A stretch of DNA of 64,000 bases. Source: Ignavibacteriota bacterium. GTDB lineage: Bacteria > Bacteroidota > Ignavibacteria > UBA10030 > UBA6906. The DNA lies in contig JADJHP010000001.1 in the NCBI GenBank assembly GCA_016707525.1, positions 434,001-498,000 of the forward strand, in the 5' to 3' direction. Under the pieces are notes generated by a model that saw only the letters and a program-made list of their open reading frames with translations, did not search any database and was not told where the DNA came from. This document shows, piece after piece, positions 1 through 9,536 of the stretch (the first letter of the stretch is position 1; every line of letters starts with the position of its first letter). The position numbers and the translations under genes were made by a program.

Positions 1-1082
1 CGATCGAATTTCCCGGAGACTACTACCAGGGCGAATACATCAAAGACATCGCCCGGGGTGTCATGGAAAAGCACGGCGACAGCAAACGGTCGGAGCCGGC
101 AGAAGGGCTCTTCAAAGCGGTCGCCGAAGAAGAGATCTTCGCCGATATCCGCAAGACGCTCGGGTCGATCGGGATCACGTTCGCCTCGTACTACAATGAG
201 CACTCGCTCTACACCGATGGCAAGATCACGGAGGTTGTGGATGCGCTGAAGGCGAAGGACCTGACCTACGAGCAGGACGGCGCGCTCTGGTTCAAGGCGT
301 CGGCGCTCGGCAACGAGAAAGACAAGGTGATCATCAAGAGCACGGGAGAGCCGACGTACCGGCTTCCGGATATCGCCTACCATTGCGAGAAGTTCAGGCG
401 CGGCTACGATCTGATGATCGATGTGTTCGGTGCCGATCATGTGGCGACGTATCCGGATGTTCTTGCCGCGTTGAAAGCCCTCGGCTATGACAGCAGCAAG
501 GTGAAGGTCCTGATCCATCAGTTCGTGACGGTGATGCAGGGGACGGAAGTGGTGAAGATGTCCACCCGTAAGGCCAACTTCATCACGCTCGACGAACTGA
601 TCGCCGACGCCGGGTGCGACGCCGTGCGGTTCTTCTTCATCATGCGCACCGTGTCGAGCCACCTGAACTTCGACATCGAACTCGCGAAGCAGAAGTCCGA
701 TGAGAATCCGGTGTACTACGTGCAGTATGCCCATGCGCGCATCTCCAGCATCCTGCGGTTCGCCGAAAAGGAAGGGAGCCGTCTCTCCGGTGCGGCCCCG
801 AATTTCGACCTGCTGGCAGCACCGGAGGAACTCGCGCTGATCAAGCAGCTTCTGCAATTCCCCGAGATCGTGGAGTCCTGTGCCATGACGCATGAACCGC
901 ACCGCGTCGCGGACTATCTGCACGACGTGGCTGCGATGTTCCATGTATTCTACCACCACCACCGCGTGGTGACGCCGGATGGGGCTCTGACCACTGCGCG
1001 CCTCGCGCTCGTGCAGGCCGTCCAGATCGTGTTGCGGAACGGGTTCACGATCCTCGGAATCTCCGCGCCCGAGCAGATGTAG
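1..1082 (+). CDS. argS: Arginyl-tRNA synthetase, C-terminal part (5' end outside window)
   Basis: Class I aminoacyl-tRNA synthetase that charges tRNA-Arg in the cytoplasm. The frame is open from base 3 and already reads FPGDYYQGEYI, typical of the ArgS catalytic core, so the N-terminal HIGH-type motif lies upstream of the window. A KMSTRK segment near base 558 is the KMSKS-like ATP loop. NPVYYVQYAHARI near base 706 is the usual entry to the C-terminal DALR anticodon-binding domain, which runs to the stop. About 360 codons are present, with no frameshift. No neighbour shares its pathway. The next gene starts 285 bp downstream behind its own promoter-like site. Confidence 0.95.
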   Translation, partial: IEFPGDYYQGEYIKDIARGVMEKHGDSKRSEPAEGLFKAVAEEEIFADIRKTLGSIGITFASYYNEHSLYTDGKITEVVDALKAKDLTYEQDGALWFKASALGNEKDKVIIKSTGEPTYRLPDIAYHCEKFRRGYDLMIDVFGADHVATYPDVLAALKALGYDSSKVKVLIHQFVTVMQGTEVVKMSTRKANFITLDELIADAGCDAVRFFFIMRTVSSHLNFDIELAKQKSDENPVYYVQYAHARISSILRFAEKEGSRLSGAAPNFDLLAAPEELALIKQLLQFPEIVESCAMTHEPHRVADYLHDVAAMFHVFYHHHRVVTPDGALTTARLALVQAVQIVLRNGFTILGISAPEQM

Positions 1083-1160
1083 CCAAAGGGGAAAAGGACC
1101 CCTCCTCGGGTGCTTTCGTGTTCATTTTTGGGGTCGCGGAGGTATCGGGACATCCTACCG

Positions 1161-1170
1161 CCCCCCCCCC
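1161..1170. repeat. Homopolymer tract of ten C
   Basis: Ten consecutive C residues lie about 20 bp upstream of the -33 element of the putative polysaccharide-operon promoter. A length change here would not alter promoter spacing but could alter an upstream binding site. Its length in a draft assembly may be inexact. Confidence 0.6.
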
Positions 1171-1189
1171 ATTGGGAGGGGACGCTTCA

Positions 1190-1220
1190 TTGACTTTCCA
1201 AGCCGAATTTCATAACTTTA
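1190..1220 (+). promoter_or_regulatory. Promoter-like site for the polysaccharide operon
   Basis: TTG at 1190-1192 is followed by exactly 20 bp and then TAACTTTA at 1213-1220. The same TTG-N20-TAnnTTT layout recurs ahead of other genes in this window and resembles the Bacteroidota consensus (TTTG, 19-21 bp, TAnnTTTG). It lies about 150 bp upstream of the first gene of the locus, so the transcript would have a long leader. Confidence 0.55.
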
Positions 1221-1367
1221 AAGAATTCAATAGGTAAGGACGAATCTCGCTCGCTTTTTGGGACCTCGCAAGCCATCCAGCAGAGACACTTGGCGTGCGT
1301 CACGCCTGCTTTTCCGCGCTGCTCTGTCCGGAGGAAACACGCAGAGAGCCACCACCAAGGACCGCAC

Positions 1368-1841
1368 ATGTTCACCAACGGCAAGATCCATGATGTGATC
1401 GTGAAAAACCTTATGAAGTACATCGATGAGCGCGGTTGGCTTGTCGAATTGTTCCGTGAGGATGAGATCCCTGCGGAATTCATGCCGGTGATGTCCTATA
1501 TTTCCGTGACCCTCCCCGGGATAGCCCGCGGGCCGCATGAGCACGTGGATCAGGCCGACTGCTTTGGTTTCATCGGCCCTTCCAATTTTAAGGTATATCT
1601 TTGGGACAATCGTAAGGCATCGCCGACGTATATGGTCCGCCAGGTCGTGTATGCAGGGCAGGACTCTCCGCGGGTTGTTGTCATTCCGCCGGGTGTCGTC
1701 CATGCCTACCGCAATGTTGGAGGAAAAGACGGCATGGTGGTGAACCTCCCGAACCGGCTGTATGCCGGACGGGGAAAGAAGGAACCCGTCGACGAGATCC
1801 GGCACGAAGAAGCTGCCGATTCACCATTCACACTGGACTGA
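1368..1841 (+). CDS. dTDP-4-dehydrorhamnose 3,5-epimerase family (cupin) protein
   Basis: Predicted 157-residue cupin-fold enzyme acting on a dTDP-4-keto-6-deoxy sugar, the product of the next gene (rfbB, 3 bp downstream). Visible features are RGPHEHVDQADCF in the first cupin strand set and IPPGVVHAYRNVG in the second. The classical RmlC signature (RGLHxQ) is altered to RGPHEH, so it could be a variant epimerase or a ketoisomerase (FdtA-like) rather than a true RmlC. That would fit the sugar aminotransferase at 16974. The ATG at 1368 was chosen because AAGG lies 7 bp upstream and homology-like sequence begins there. No rmlA or rmlD is seen nearby. Confidence 0.7.
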   Translation: MFTNGKIHDVIVKNLMKYIDERGWLVELFREDEIPAEFMPVMSYISVTLPGIARGPHEHVDQADCFGFIGPSNFKVYLWDNRKASPTYMVRQVVYAGQDSPRVVVIPPGVVHAYRNVGGKDGMVVNLPNRLYAGRGKKEPVDEIRHEEAADSPFTLD

Positions 1842-1844
1842 TCT

Positions 1845-2858
1845 ATGCGCAACGTACTTGTCACCGGCGGTGCGGGCTTCATTGGCAGCAACTTCGTGCA
1901 GTATTTCCTCGGTGCACACTCTGATGTGAAGCTCGTGAATTTCGACGATCTCACGTACGCAGGGAATCTCGGGAATCTGGTGGCCGTCGCGTCCGATCCT
2001 CGCTATACCTTCGTCAAGGGGGATATTTGCGACCGCGCGGCGGTGGATCGCGTGATGCAGGAGCATGCGATCGATACGGTCGTCCATTTTGCCGCAGAGT
2101 CCCATGTCGATCGCAGTATCACCGGCGCTACGGTGTTCGTCACGACGAACGTCGTCGGGACCCAGGTCCTTCTGGAGGCCTCCAGAGCGCATGGCGTGGA
2201 GCGCTTCCTGCATGTCTCAACGGATGAGGTGTACGGCTCATTGGGGGCGACCGGGAAGTTCACCGAGCAGACCCCGCTCCATCCCAATAGCCCGTACGCG
2301 GCGTCCAAGGCTTCGTCCGATCTGCTGGCTCTCGCCTATCAGCACACCTTCGGACTGCCGGTGATCGTGACCCGTTGCTCGAACAATTACGGACCGTACC
2401 AGTTCCCCGAGAAACTTATACCGTTGATGATCGCCAACATCCTGAATGACAAGGAATTGCCGGTCTACGGCCAGGGATTGAACGTCCGGGATTGGTTGTT
2501 CGTGGGTGATCATTGCTCTGCGATCGATACGGTCCTCCGAAAGGGGAAAGAGGGCGAGGTGTACAATATCGGCGGCGAGAACGAGTGGAAGAATATTGAT
2601 ATTGTCCATCTCCTGTTGAAGCGCCTCCAGAAGCCGGAAAGCCTGATCCGGTACGTCAAGGACAGGCCCGGGCACGATCTCCGGTACGCGATCGATGCGA
2701 CGAAGATCCGGACCGAGCTCGGTTGGTCCCCGTCGGTGACGTTCGATCAGGGGATCGCACAGACCGTTGATTGGTATCTGGTGAATGAATCGTGGTGGAA
2801 GAACGTGATGAGCGGTGCTTATCAGGACTATTATCGGGACATGTACCATGGTCGCTAG
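1845..2858 (+). CDS. rfbB: dTDP-glucose 4,6-dehydratase
   Basis: Converts dTDP-glucose to dTDP-4-keto-6-deoxyglucose with bound NAD+, the branch point to rhamnose and to amino-deoxy sugars of surface polysaccharides. This 337-residue SDR-extended protein has the Rossmann motif GGAGFIGSNF at residues 8-17, STDEVYGSLG, and the catalytic YAASKAS (Tyr-x-x-x-Lys). It also has the substrate-site segment NNYGPYQFPEKLIPLM typical of RfbB. Length and motifs are complete with no frameshift. It follows the epimerase-like gene by 3 bp and overlaps the export gene by 11 bp, so the three are probably co-transcribed. Confidence 0.95.
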   Translation: MRNVLVTGGAGFIGSNFVQYFLGAHSDVKLVNFDDLTYAGNLGNLVAVASDPRYTFVKGDICDRAAVDRVMQEHAIDTVVHFAAESHVDRSITGATVFVTTNVVGTQVLLEASRAHGVERFLHVSTDEVYGSLGATGKFTEQTPLHPNSPYAASKASSDLLALAYQHTFGLPVIVTRCSNNYGPYQFPEKLIPLMIANILNDKELPVYGQGLNVRDWLFVGDHCSAIDTVLRKGKEGEVYNIGGENEWKNIDIVHLLLKRLQKPESLIRYVKDRPGHDLRYAIDATKIRTELGWSPSVTFDQGIAQTVDWYLVNESWWKNVMSGAYQDYYRDMYHGR

Positions 2859-4501
2859 ACGCGCGGGTATCGCGGTGTCGTGGGCGCTGATCGCAGCGAC
2901 GGCGTGGGCACAGCTGAAACAACCGCAACCGTCTTCCATGCAGGACCTGCAGTCGTTGCGCGACAAGGCTCAAGGAGCGCAGGTAGCAGCACCTCCAGCA
3001 CCCGCCATGGAGTCCGTGATCAACCCCGATCACTATGTTGTGGGCCCGTCGGATGTATTCAGCGTGAACGTCTGGACCGATCCGCCGCTCACCTTCAGGC
3101 TGAGTGTGACGCCGGAGGGGACGCTGGTCATCCCCTGTACCGGTGAGGCACCGGTGGCAGGCCTGACACTCACGGATGCCCGGACGCGCATTTTGACGGA
3201 GGAGAAGAAGCGCTACCGGTTCGGCGAGAGTTCTGTGACCCTTGTTGCCCCGCGGTCGGTGATCATCTCGGTGCAGGGGCGTGTTCTCAATCCGGGGTTC
3301 TACACGCTCCCCGCGTACAACAGGGTTGACAAGGCACTTGAAGAGGCCAATAGGCCCCTTGCCCCGCAGACATTCGATGAATCACGCTATATGCGATCGG
3401 AGATGTCGACGCGCCGGGTCATCGTCCGTCATGCCGATCGTTCGGAGAGCCGGGCGGATCTGCGGCGATTCATGGCGACGCAGGACGATCGGTGGAATCC
3501 GTACCTGCGCGAGGGTGACGTCGTGGTGGTTCCGCGGAACGATTTCACGCGTAATGTGTTCGGCGTCTATGGCGAAGTGAATACGCCCGGACGGTTCGAA
3601 TATGCAGAGGGTGATGGGGTGAAGAATGTCCTCCAGATCGCCTTCGGCTTCACGCCGCGAGCAATTGCCGATAGCGTGCTGCTCCTGCGGCAGGACGAAT
3701 CCGGGGAGATCATCTTGCGGACGGTGGTCAACGGCGCGCGCATCCTTGCCGGACTCGATCCCGACGTCCCGATGGAGCCTGGGGACCGGCTTATGGTCCC
3801 GGGTCATCCGGATCTCCGGGGTGACTATGCGGTGACCATCCGGGGTCAGGTGAAGGCCCCCGGTGTATACCCGATCACGAGGAATTCGACACGCATGACC
3901 GAAGTGATCAAAGCCGCTGGTGGATTCACCGATGAGGCCGCGCTCGCAAGTACGGAGCTCATCCGCCGTTCGGTAGCGGAAGGAGAGATCGAAACCGAGC
4001 GCCTCCAGAGTGTCCGGGGTGGTGTCCCTGACGAGGATAGTTCCTACTACTATCTTGAGACCTCGTTGCGTCTCAGGAAAGAGACCGTGTATTGCGATTT
4101 CGTCGGGCTGTTCCTCCGGGGGGATACGACACAGAATGTCGTCTTGCGGGATGGGGGATATCATCACCGTTCCTACGAGCACACGTTCGATCTATGTCTT
4201 CGGGCAGGTCGTCAGCCCGGGGCATATCCAATTCAAGGGCGGACAGAATGTGGACTACTACCTCCAGATGGCGGGAGGATTGACGGACCGGGCGAGGGAT
4301 TCGGATATCCGGATCGTGAAGGCAAAAACACGGCAATGGCTGCCCGCGGATGAGGGGGTTGTCGAAGAGGGCGACTATGTGTGGGTGCCAAAGGTCACCG
4401 AACGGCCGTTCGGATATTATCTCGGCGTGATCGCACAGTCCGCGGCGATCCTGAGCGCGGCTGTCAGCATCGCCCTGCTTGCCATACAGATCGGAAAGTA
4501 G
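2848..4501 (+). CDS. Polysaccharide export outer-membrane protein (Wza-like, SLBB domains), frameshifted
   Basis: Predicted outer-membrane polysaccharide export channel of about 550 residues. The ATG at 2848 overlaps rfbB and gives a signal peptide (GIAVSWALIAATAWAQ). A Poly_export domain spans about residues 60-145 (DHYVVGPSDVFSVNVW). Three SLBB-type segments follow: VFGVYGEVNTPGRF near 237, VTIRGQVKAPGVYP near 328 and IYVFGQVVSPGHIQF near 447. A hydrophobic C-terminal helix ends in ALLAIQIGK. The frame breaks in the G5 run at 4153-4157. Removing one G restores LRDGDIITVP and the rest of the protein, so an extra base is likely a consensus error. Its partner would be the chain-length protein downstream. 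Confidence 0.85.
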
Positions 4502-4545
4502 GGCGTCTGTCCGGAGTACCCGGCAGCCTCTCCCCGATAGCGAAC

Positions 4546-5774
4546 ATGAACCGTCACAGCGCCGATACCTCCATGTCAGAATCCGGATCGCACGAGTTCA
4601 GCTTCATCGGACTCCTGGAGTACGCAGTCAAGCGGAAGGAACTCTTCGTAGGGATCTTTCTGCTTTCTTTCGTGCTTTCCTTCGTCGGGATCTACTTCCT
4701 CATCGAAGAACAGTATGAGGCGACCGCGGTCCTTATTCCCCGTTCAGAGGACGGGATGTCCGCGGTCGGAAGCCTTCTCAGGAGTGTGAAGGGAGTCTCG
4801 ATGGGATTGGGCGCCAAAGCGCCGAAGTCCGAGACGGACCTGTACACCACGATCATCTACAGCCGCACGATGATGGAAGATGTGGTACGTGCGTTCAGCC
4901 TCGTTGCGGTGTACGATCTGGACTCCACGAAACCGGACCACATGGAGAAAGCGGTGAAGCGGCTGCGCAAGGAGGTCTTCACCCAGGAGACCGACGAGTC
5001 TGCGTACGTCGTCACAGCGCGTGCCAGCACGCGTGACCGGGCCGCCGCAATGGCGAATATGATCGTCCGGCGGATGAACGAGCGGATCGTCGAGCTCAAC
5101 ATCAGCCGCTCCCGCCAGAACCGTGAATTCCTTGACAAACGTGTGGAAGAAGTGCGCCTGACCCTCCGCGCCGCGGAGGATTCTCTGCGCTTCTACCAGG
5201 AACGGACGGGCCTGCTTGATGCGAAGGCTCAGGTGCAGGGGATCCTCGCTGCCCACACGACCCTCGAGTCCGAGTTGGAAGCACGGCGGATCCAGGAAGG
5301 GATCCTGGAGCAGATGTACGACGCGGCTCGCCACAGGTCCGGGAGAATCGTCTTCAGATCCTGGCCTTCGAGAAGAAATTGAACGAGATGCGTCAGCGAA
5401 ACGACCAGGGAAGTCCGGTCCTTGCGCTGAGGTCCCTGCCCAAAGCCGCCGTGGACCTCGTTCGACGCTATCGTGAGGTCGAGATCAATGGCCTCCTGCT
5501 TGAGTATATTATCCCTCTCAACGAGCAGGCGAAGATCGAGGAGAAGAAGGATCATCCCGTCCTTCAGATCATCGATCCTGCGATCCCTCCAGCCAGGAAG
5601 TCGTATCCGCCGAGGACCATCTTTGCCCTCGTTGGCGCATTGTCCGTCACGGTCCTGGTCTTCATGGTCCTCAGGTTGCGGCTTGCCATCGAACGCTCTT
5701 CTGATCCGCAATTGCGCATGGTCCTTGCGGACATCAAGCGATGGTCATGGGGGGCGTGGAAATTCCGGCCATGA
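4546..5774 (+). CDS. Chain-length determinant (Wzz/GumC-like) protein, frameshifted
   Basis: Inner-membrane polysaccharide co-polymerase predicted to set chain length and contact the export channel. It has a Wzz domain with TM1 at about residues 34-53 (FLLSFVLSFVGIYFLI) and a long helical periplasmic part with coiled-coil character (about 170-330). A second TM lies near 357-377 (ALVGALSVTVLVFMVLRL). No Walker motifs follow, so the BY-kinase domain of Wzc is absent. The frame breaks at 5341-5343 (GGG). Adding one G gives ENRLQILAFEKKLNEM and continues to the stop at 5774. The next gene starts in the ATGA overlap at 5771. The ATG at 4573 is an alternative start. Confidence 0.8.
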
Positions 5775-7207
5775 CCGGTATGGGAGACATGGCAGCAGTG
5801 GACATGCGACGCGAATGGCGGACCATGCTCATCGCCTCTGTTGTTTTCACCGCGGCATTTGTGGGGCTGGTGGTGCTCGGCGGGGGACGCCGTGAGTCCC
5901 TCCTCGTCCTTCCTCTTCTCGCCGCCGGACTCATCGTTATACGGGATGTCGAACGTACCGTGTGGGCGCTGATCGTTGTCCTGTTCATCGTGTATCCCAT
6001 TTCCCTGTATAGCAGCGCGGTGGTCTTTTCCGCGCTTGTGGCTGTGTCGTTTCTTGTGACCCGGCGTTTTGCCTGGAGATCGTTGCGGACCCCCTTGACG
6101 GTCCCGATCGTGGTCTATGGTCTGGCCGTTCTGCCATCGCTCCTCAATGCCGGGAATCCGCTCCGCTGCATCGCATTCACGTATAACGTGGTCGCCTTTC
6201 TGATCGCCCTCCACGTCCCGTACCTGCTGGCAACTTCGATGCCGGTGGTCCGCCGGTTCACAGGGATCTATCTCGGTATGGCGGTCGTCAATGGCATTCA
6301 GCTGATCCTGATGTCGCTCAGCACCGGACGAAGGGAATATGGCTTTTCGGGGCTCATGTACGGCGACTATGCCGGGATCGCCGTGAATACCGCTGCCGTG
6401 GCATTGATGGTGAGCCGCGGGCGCTCGCGTATGATCCTGGGTGCCGTCGCCGCGGTTGTCGGGGTCGCACTGATCATGACGCAAACACGCAATGCCTGGA
6501 TCTCGGCCTTCGTGACGCTCTCCTTCGCCGTGGCGTATCTGATCCGGAGTCCCGAACTCGCGGGCATCTCCCGACGCCATATGATCCGGTACGCAGGGAT
6601 CGGCGCCCTTGCTCTCGTCCTCCTCGTGGCCGGCGCGCTGGCCCTGAATCCGGACCTGCAAGGACGGGCGGCCAGCATTGCCGAGAGTGAATCGGTGGAA
6701 TCGGGCGAGACCCTCATCGTGCGGAACTCGCTGATATCACGCATGATGATCTGGGATGCGGCGTTGAACGCCTTCCTTGCACATCCCTGGGCCGGGGTTG
6801 GCGTGTACGGCTTCGCCATGGCATCGCGGCAATACTCTCACTTGCCGGCCGCACTGTACGATTTCTATGTCCGCGACATGTCCCCCCACGTGGCGGTGTT
6901 CGCAGTCCTTTCGGAGACGGGGCTTCTTGGCTTCGCGGGATTTCTCTTTTTTGTGGGTTCGCTTCTCCGGGTTGCTTTGCGTTCTGTGCGTACGGCCCGC
7001 GACCTCGAGGGGAGGCGAGCGGCGTTCATCGGCCTGGTCGCCGTCGTCTACATCATGGTCTCCATGTTCTTCACCGATGCCTGGCTGTGGGGACAGGGGA
7101 TCGTGCTTCTCGGCTTGATCGCGGGGATGGTGCTTGCGATCCACAGGATGTACAGTGAGCCGCAGCCCGACGATGCGGCGCCAGCCTCTGCGGAGGCGAC
7201 CGCGTGA
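5771..7207 (+). CDS. O-antigen ligase/polymerase family membrane protein (Wzy-like)
   Basis: Polytopic inner-membrane protein of 478 residues with about ten to twelve hydrophobic segments. Its long periplasmic loop contains the Wzy_C/WaaL-type region around NPDLQGRAAS, then MIWDAALNAFLAHPWAGVGVYGF, given here as MIWDAALNAFLAHPW and GVGVYGF. The G-x-G-x-Y/F motif after a His-Pro is typical of the family. It would polymerise repeat units or transfer polymer on the periplasmic side. The ATG at 5771 overlaps the upstream stop by 4 bp (ATGA) and was preferred to the ATG at 5741. It also overlaps the flippase by 4 bp. Ligase and polymerase cannot be told apart from sequence alone. Confidence 0.8.
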   Translation: MTGMGDMAAVDMRREWRTMLIASVVFTAAFVGLVVLGGGRRESLLVLPLLAAGLIVIRDVERTVWALIVVLFIVYPISLYSSAVVFSALVAVSFLVTRRFAWRSLRTPLTVPIVVYGLAVLPSLLNAGNPLRCIAFTYNVVAFLIALHVPYLLATSMPVVRRFTGIYLGMAVVNGIQLILMSLSTGRREYGFSGLMYGDYAGIAVNTAAVALMVSRGRSRMILGAVAAVVGVALIMTQTRNAWISAFVTLSFAVAYLIRSPELAGISRRHMIRYAGIGALALVLLVAGALALNPDLQGRAASIAESESVESGETLIVRNSLISRMMIWDAALNAFLAHPWAGVGVYGFAMASRQYSHLPAALYDFYVRDMSPHVAVFAVLSETGLLGFAGFLFFVGSLLRVALRSVRTARDLEGRRAAFIGLVAVVYIMVSMFFTDAWLWGQGIVLLGLIAGMVLAIHRMYSEPQPDDAAPASAEATA

Positions 7208-8747
7208 GGTCTGCTCTCACACAGGGGTCCCTGACGGGTGTTCTGCAGGTTGTTCTCACGACCATCCTCGTCCTTATCGCGGTGCCGCTCTTTGTCAGGC
7301 TCCGGGGTACGGAAGCATTCGGGGTGTTCTCCCTGATCGCCGTGGTCGGCAATGTGAACGCTTTCGCCAATCTCGGGCTGAATGCATCTCTCGTGCGCTC
7401 GCTGTCCGAGCAGGGCCATGCAGCCGATGCGGACCTGGATATCGCGGTCACGTTCTTCATGCTGTTGTGCATCATCGCTCCTCTCACGGTCGTAGCATTC
7501 TTCTTTGAAGAGCCTGCTCTGCGGTCGCTCCTGAGTGTGCCACCGGCGTTCATGGAGGATGCTCGCTGGCTGTACCGGAGCATGCTTATCAGCAATGTCC
7601 TGGTACTCTTGGGCGGGACCTGCACTGCGGTGCTTGACGCCCGCGAGCGTGTCCACGTCACGAATGTGCTGCAGATCATCTACTCGGTGTCGTACTGGGG
7701 GCTCATCCTGGTGGTGTTGCTTCTGGGATGGCCCCTCGCAGCCCTGGGAGCGGCGACCGTCGCCGCGACCCTCCTCTGGTTCATTGCTGCGGTGATCGGC
7801 ATGAGGAAGGCCTGGGGGCCTCTGTCCCTGATCGGGATCCGCGAACGCGGCATTGAACGCGCGAGAATGCAGGTGGCGTACGGCGCGCAGCTGTTCTCCG
7901 CCGGGGTGATCGGCTTCTTCTATGAACCCCTGACGAAGCTCCTCCTTGCACATTTTCTGGGCGTCGGTCAGGTGGGGATCTTTGACATAGGGATGCGCGC
8001 ACGAAATCTCGCGAGTAGCCTCGCGCTCAAGGCCCTGTATCCCCTGTATCCCTGGTTCTCCCGATCGGACGAGCCGGACCGCATGCGATCGCTTGTCGTG
8101 GATGTTGAGGAGAAGTTGCTCTTGATCTCGGCCCCGATCCCCGGGCTGTTGATCCTCACGACAGGCCCGATCGTGCGTCTGATCTTCGGACCGGGTAATG
8201 AAAGCATCAGCACGACGATGGTCTGGATGATCTCATCCTACATCCTGTGGAGCTTCACGGTCCTGCCCATCTACGTGTACCTCATGGCCCGCGGCCATGC
8301 CGGGAAGACCGTCGTCGTGCAGATCGTGAACGTCGCGGTCAATGCACTGGTATTCCTCACCACCTATGCATGGCTGGGATACTACGCGGTGCTCCTGGGG
8401 ATCGCTGCCAGCACACTGGCCTCCTGGATACTCTTGCTCGCATACCAGAGGGAGCAGGGCATGGGTACGCTGTTCTCCGTCTGGCGCTTGCGGTGGATCG
8501 TGCTCGGCCTGCTGACCGGTTCGATCACGTTCGCACAGCTCCTGCCGCTGGTGATGGGGGATGCGGGAGCGCCTTCCTGGGCGGCGTGGTGGTGTGTGCG
8601 GGCTCTCTCATCGTCTATCGCCTGGGTCAGGCATTCTCTCGGACGGATATCGAGCGCTACCTGGGAGCGGGCTCCCGGCTGGCGGCCTTTGCGGAGCGGC
8701 TTCTCGTTCGGCCCACCCGTGTTGGATTCAACGGCGGCGGGGCCTGA
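7204..8747 (+). CDS. Oligosaccharide flippase (Wzx-like, MOP superfamily), frameshifted near 3' end
   Basis: Predicted lipid-linked repeat-unit flippase of the polysaccharide transporter family, about 514 residues with roughly 12-14 membrane helices. It begins GSLTGVLQVVLTTILVLIAV, with repeated hydrophobic blocks such as AFGVFSLIAVVGNVNAFANL. The starting frame runs past 8747 into nonsense. At the G5 run 8556-8560 the frame shifts, and the continuation AFLGGVVVCAGSLIVYRLG ends at 8747, just before the next gene at 8754. One missing base is the likely cause. Start overlaps the upstream gene (ATGA-type coupling, here a GTG). A second flippase is present at 23056. Confidence 0.8.
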
Positions 8748-8753
8748 AGCACT

Positions 8754-9536
8754 ATGCGCATCTCGATCATTACGCCGTCGTTCAATCAGGGGATCTTCAT
8801 CGAGGAAACGATCCGGTCAGTGTTGGAGCAAGACCACGGCGACATTGAACATATCGTGATGGACGGCGGATCGAAGGACGGAACAGTCGAAGTGCTCAAG
8901 AAGTATCCGCAGATCCATTGGGTATCCGAGCGTGACCGGGGCCAGAGCGATGCGATCAACAAGGGGTTTCGCATCGCCACCGGCGAGGTCGTGGCGTGGT
9001 TGAATTCCGACGATCGGTACGCACCAAAGATCCTCGGGGATGTCATGCGCTACTTCGCGGCACATCCGGAATGCCGCATCCTCTACGGGGACATCACCTT
9101 CATAGACCGTGATGGGGTGCCGCTGTACGACCTGACGGGGGACAAGCTCAGCTACGCATCGATCGTTGCGTGCCCGGACCTGGTCCGCCAACCGAGCACG
9201 TTCTGGCGTCGCTCTCTCCTGGAAGAGCGGGGGGGAGTGGACGAATCACTCCATGTTGTGATGGACCTGGATTTCTTCCTCCGGATAGGATACGGGGAGC
9301 GGTTTCACTACCTCCCCCGGGTGCTCAGTCAGTACCGTTGCTATGAAGAAAACAAGAGCCTGTCTCTTTCTCGCCTGCAGGTGCGAGAGATGCTGCGCGT
9401 GTATCGGAAGAATCGTATCCCGCTGACGGCGGGCATTCTCCGCTTCCTGGGCACAAAATACGCCCTCTCGTTCCCGGCCGTGAAACGGATCCATGGATGG
9501 TGGCGGTCCCGTCATCCCCGGAAGACCCCGTCATGA
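8754..9536 (+). CDS. Family 2 glycosyltransferase
   Basis: Cytoplasmic GT-A fold enzyme of 260 residues predicted to add one sugar to the lipid-linked repeat unit. It starts MRISIITPSFNQGIFIEETI, has the nucleotide-binding DGGSKDGTVEVL near residue 42, and a DxD-like NSDDRY near 83. RQPSTFWRRSLLEERGGVDE near 145 and VMDLDFFLRIGYG near 167 match the acceptor half of WcaA-like enzymes. It is intact and starts 6 bp after the flippase. The donor and acceptor sugars cannot be inferred. Confidence 0.88.
   Translation: MRISIITPSFNQGIFIEETIRSVLEQDHGDIEHIVMDGGSKDGTVEVLKKYPQIHWVSERDRGQSDAINKGFRIATGEVVAWLNSDDRYAPKILGDVMRYFAAHPECRILYGDITFIDRDGVPLYDLTGDKLSYASIVACPDLVRQPSTFWRRSLLEERGGVDESLHVVMDLDFFLRIGYGERFHYLPRVLSQYRCYEENKSLSLSRLQVREMLRVYRKNRIPLTAGILRFLGTKYALSFPAVKRIHGWWRSRHPRKTPS

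Larger units (their letters stand above)
1083..1367. other. Intergenic region between argS and the polysaccharide locus
   Basis: This stretch holds no convincing gene. It contains a short inverted repeat just after argS (AGGGG at 1087-1091, CCCCT at 1099-1103) that could be a weak terminator. A run of ten C lies at 1161-1170, a promoter-like site at 1190-1220, and an AAGG ribosome-binding site at 1357-1360 ahead of the ATG at 1368. Confidence 0.5.
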
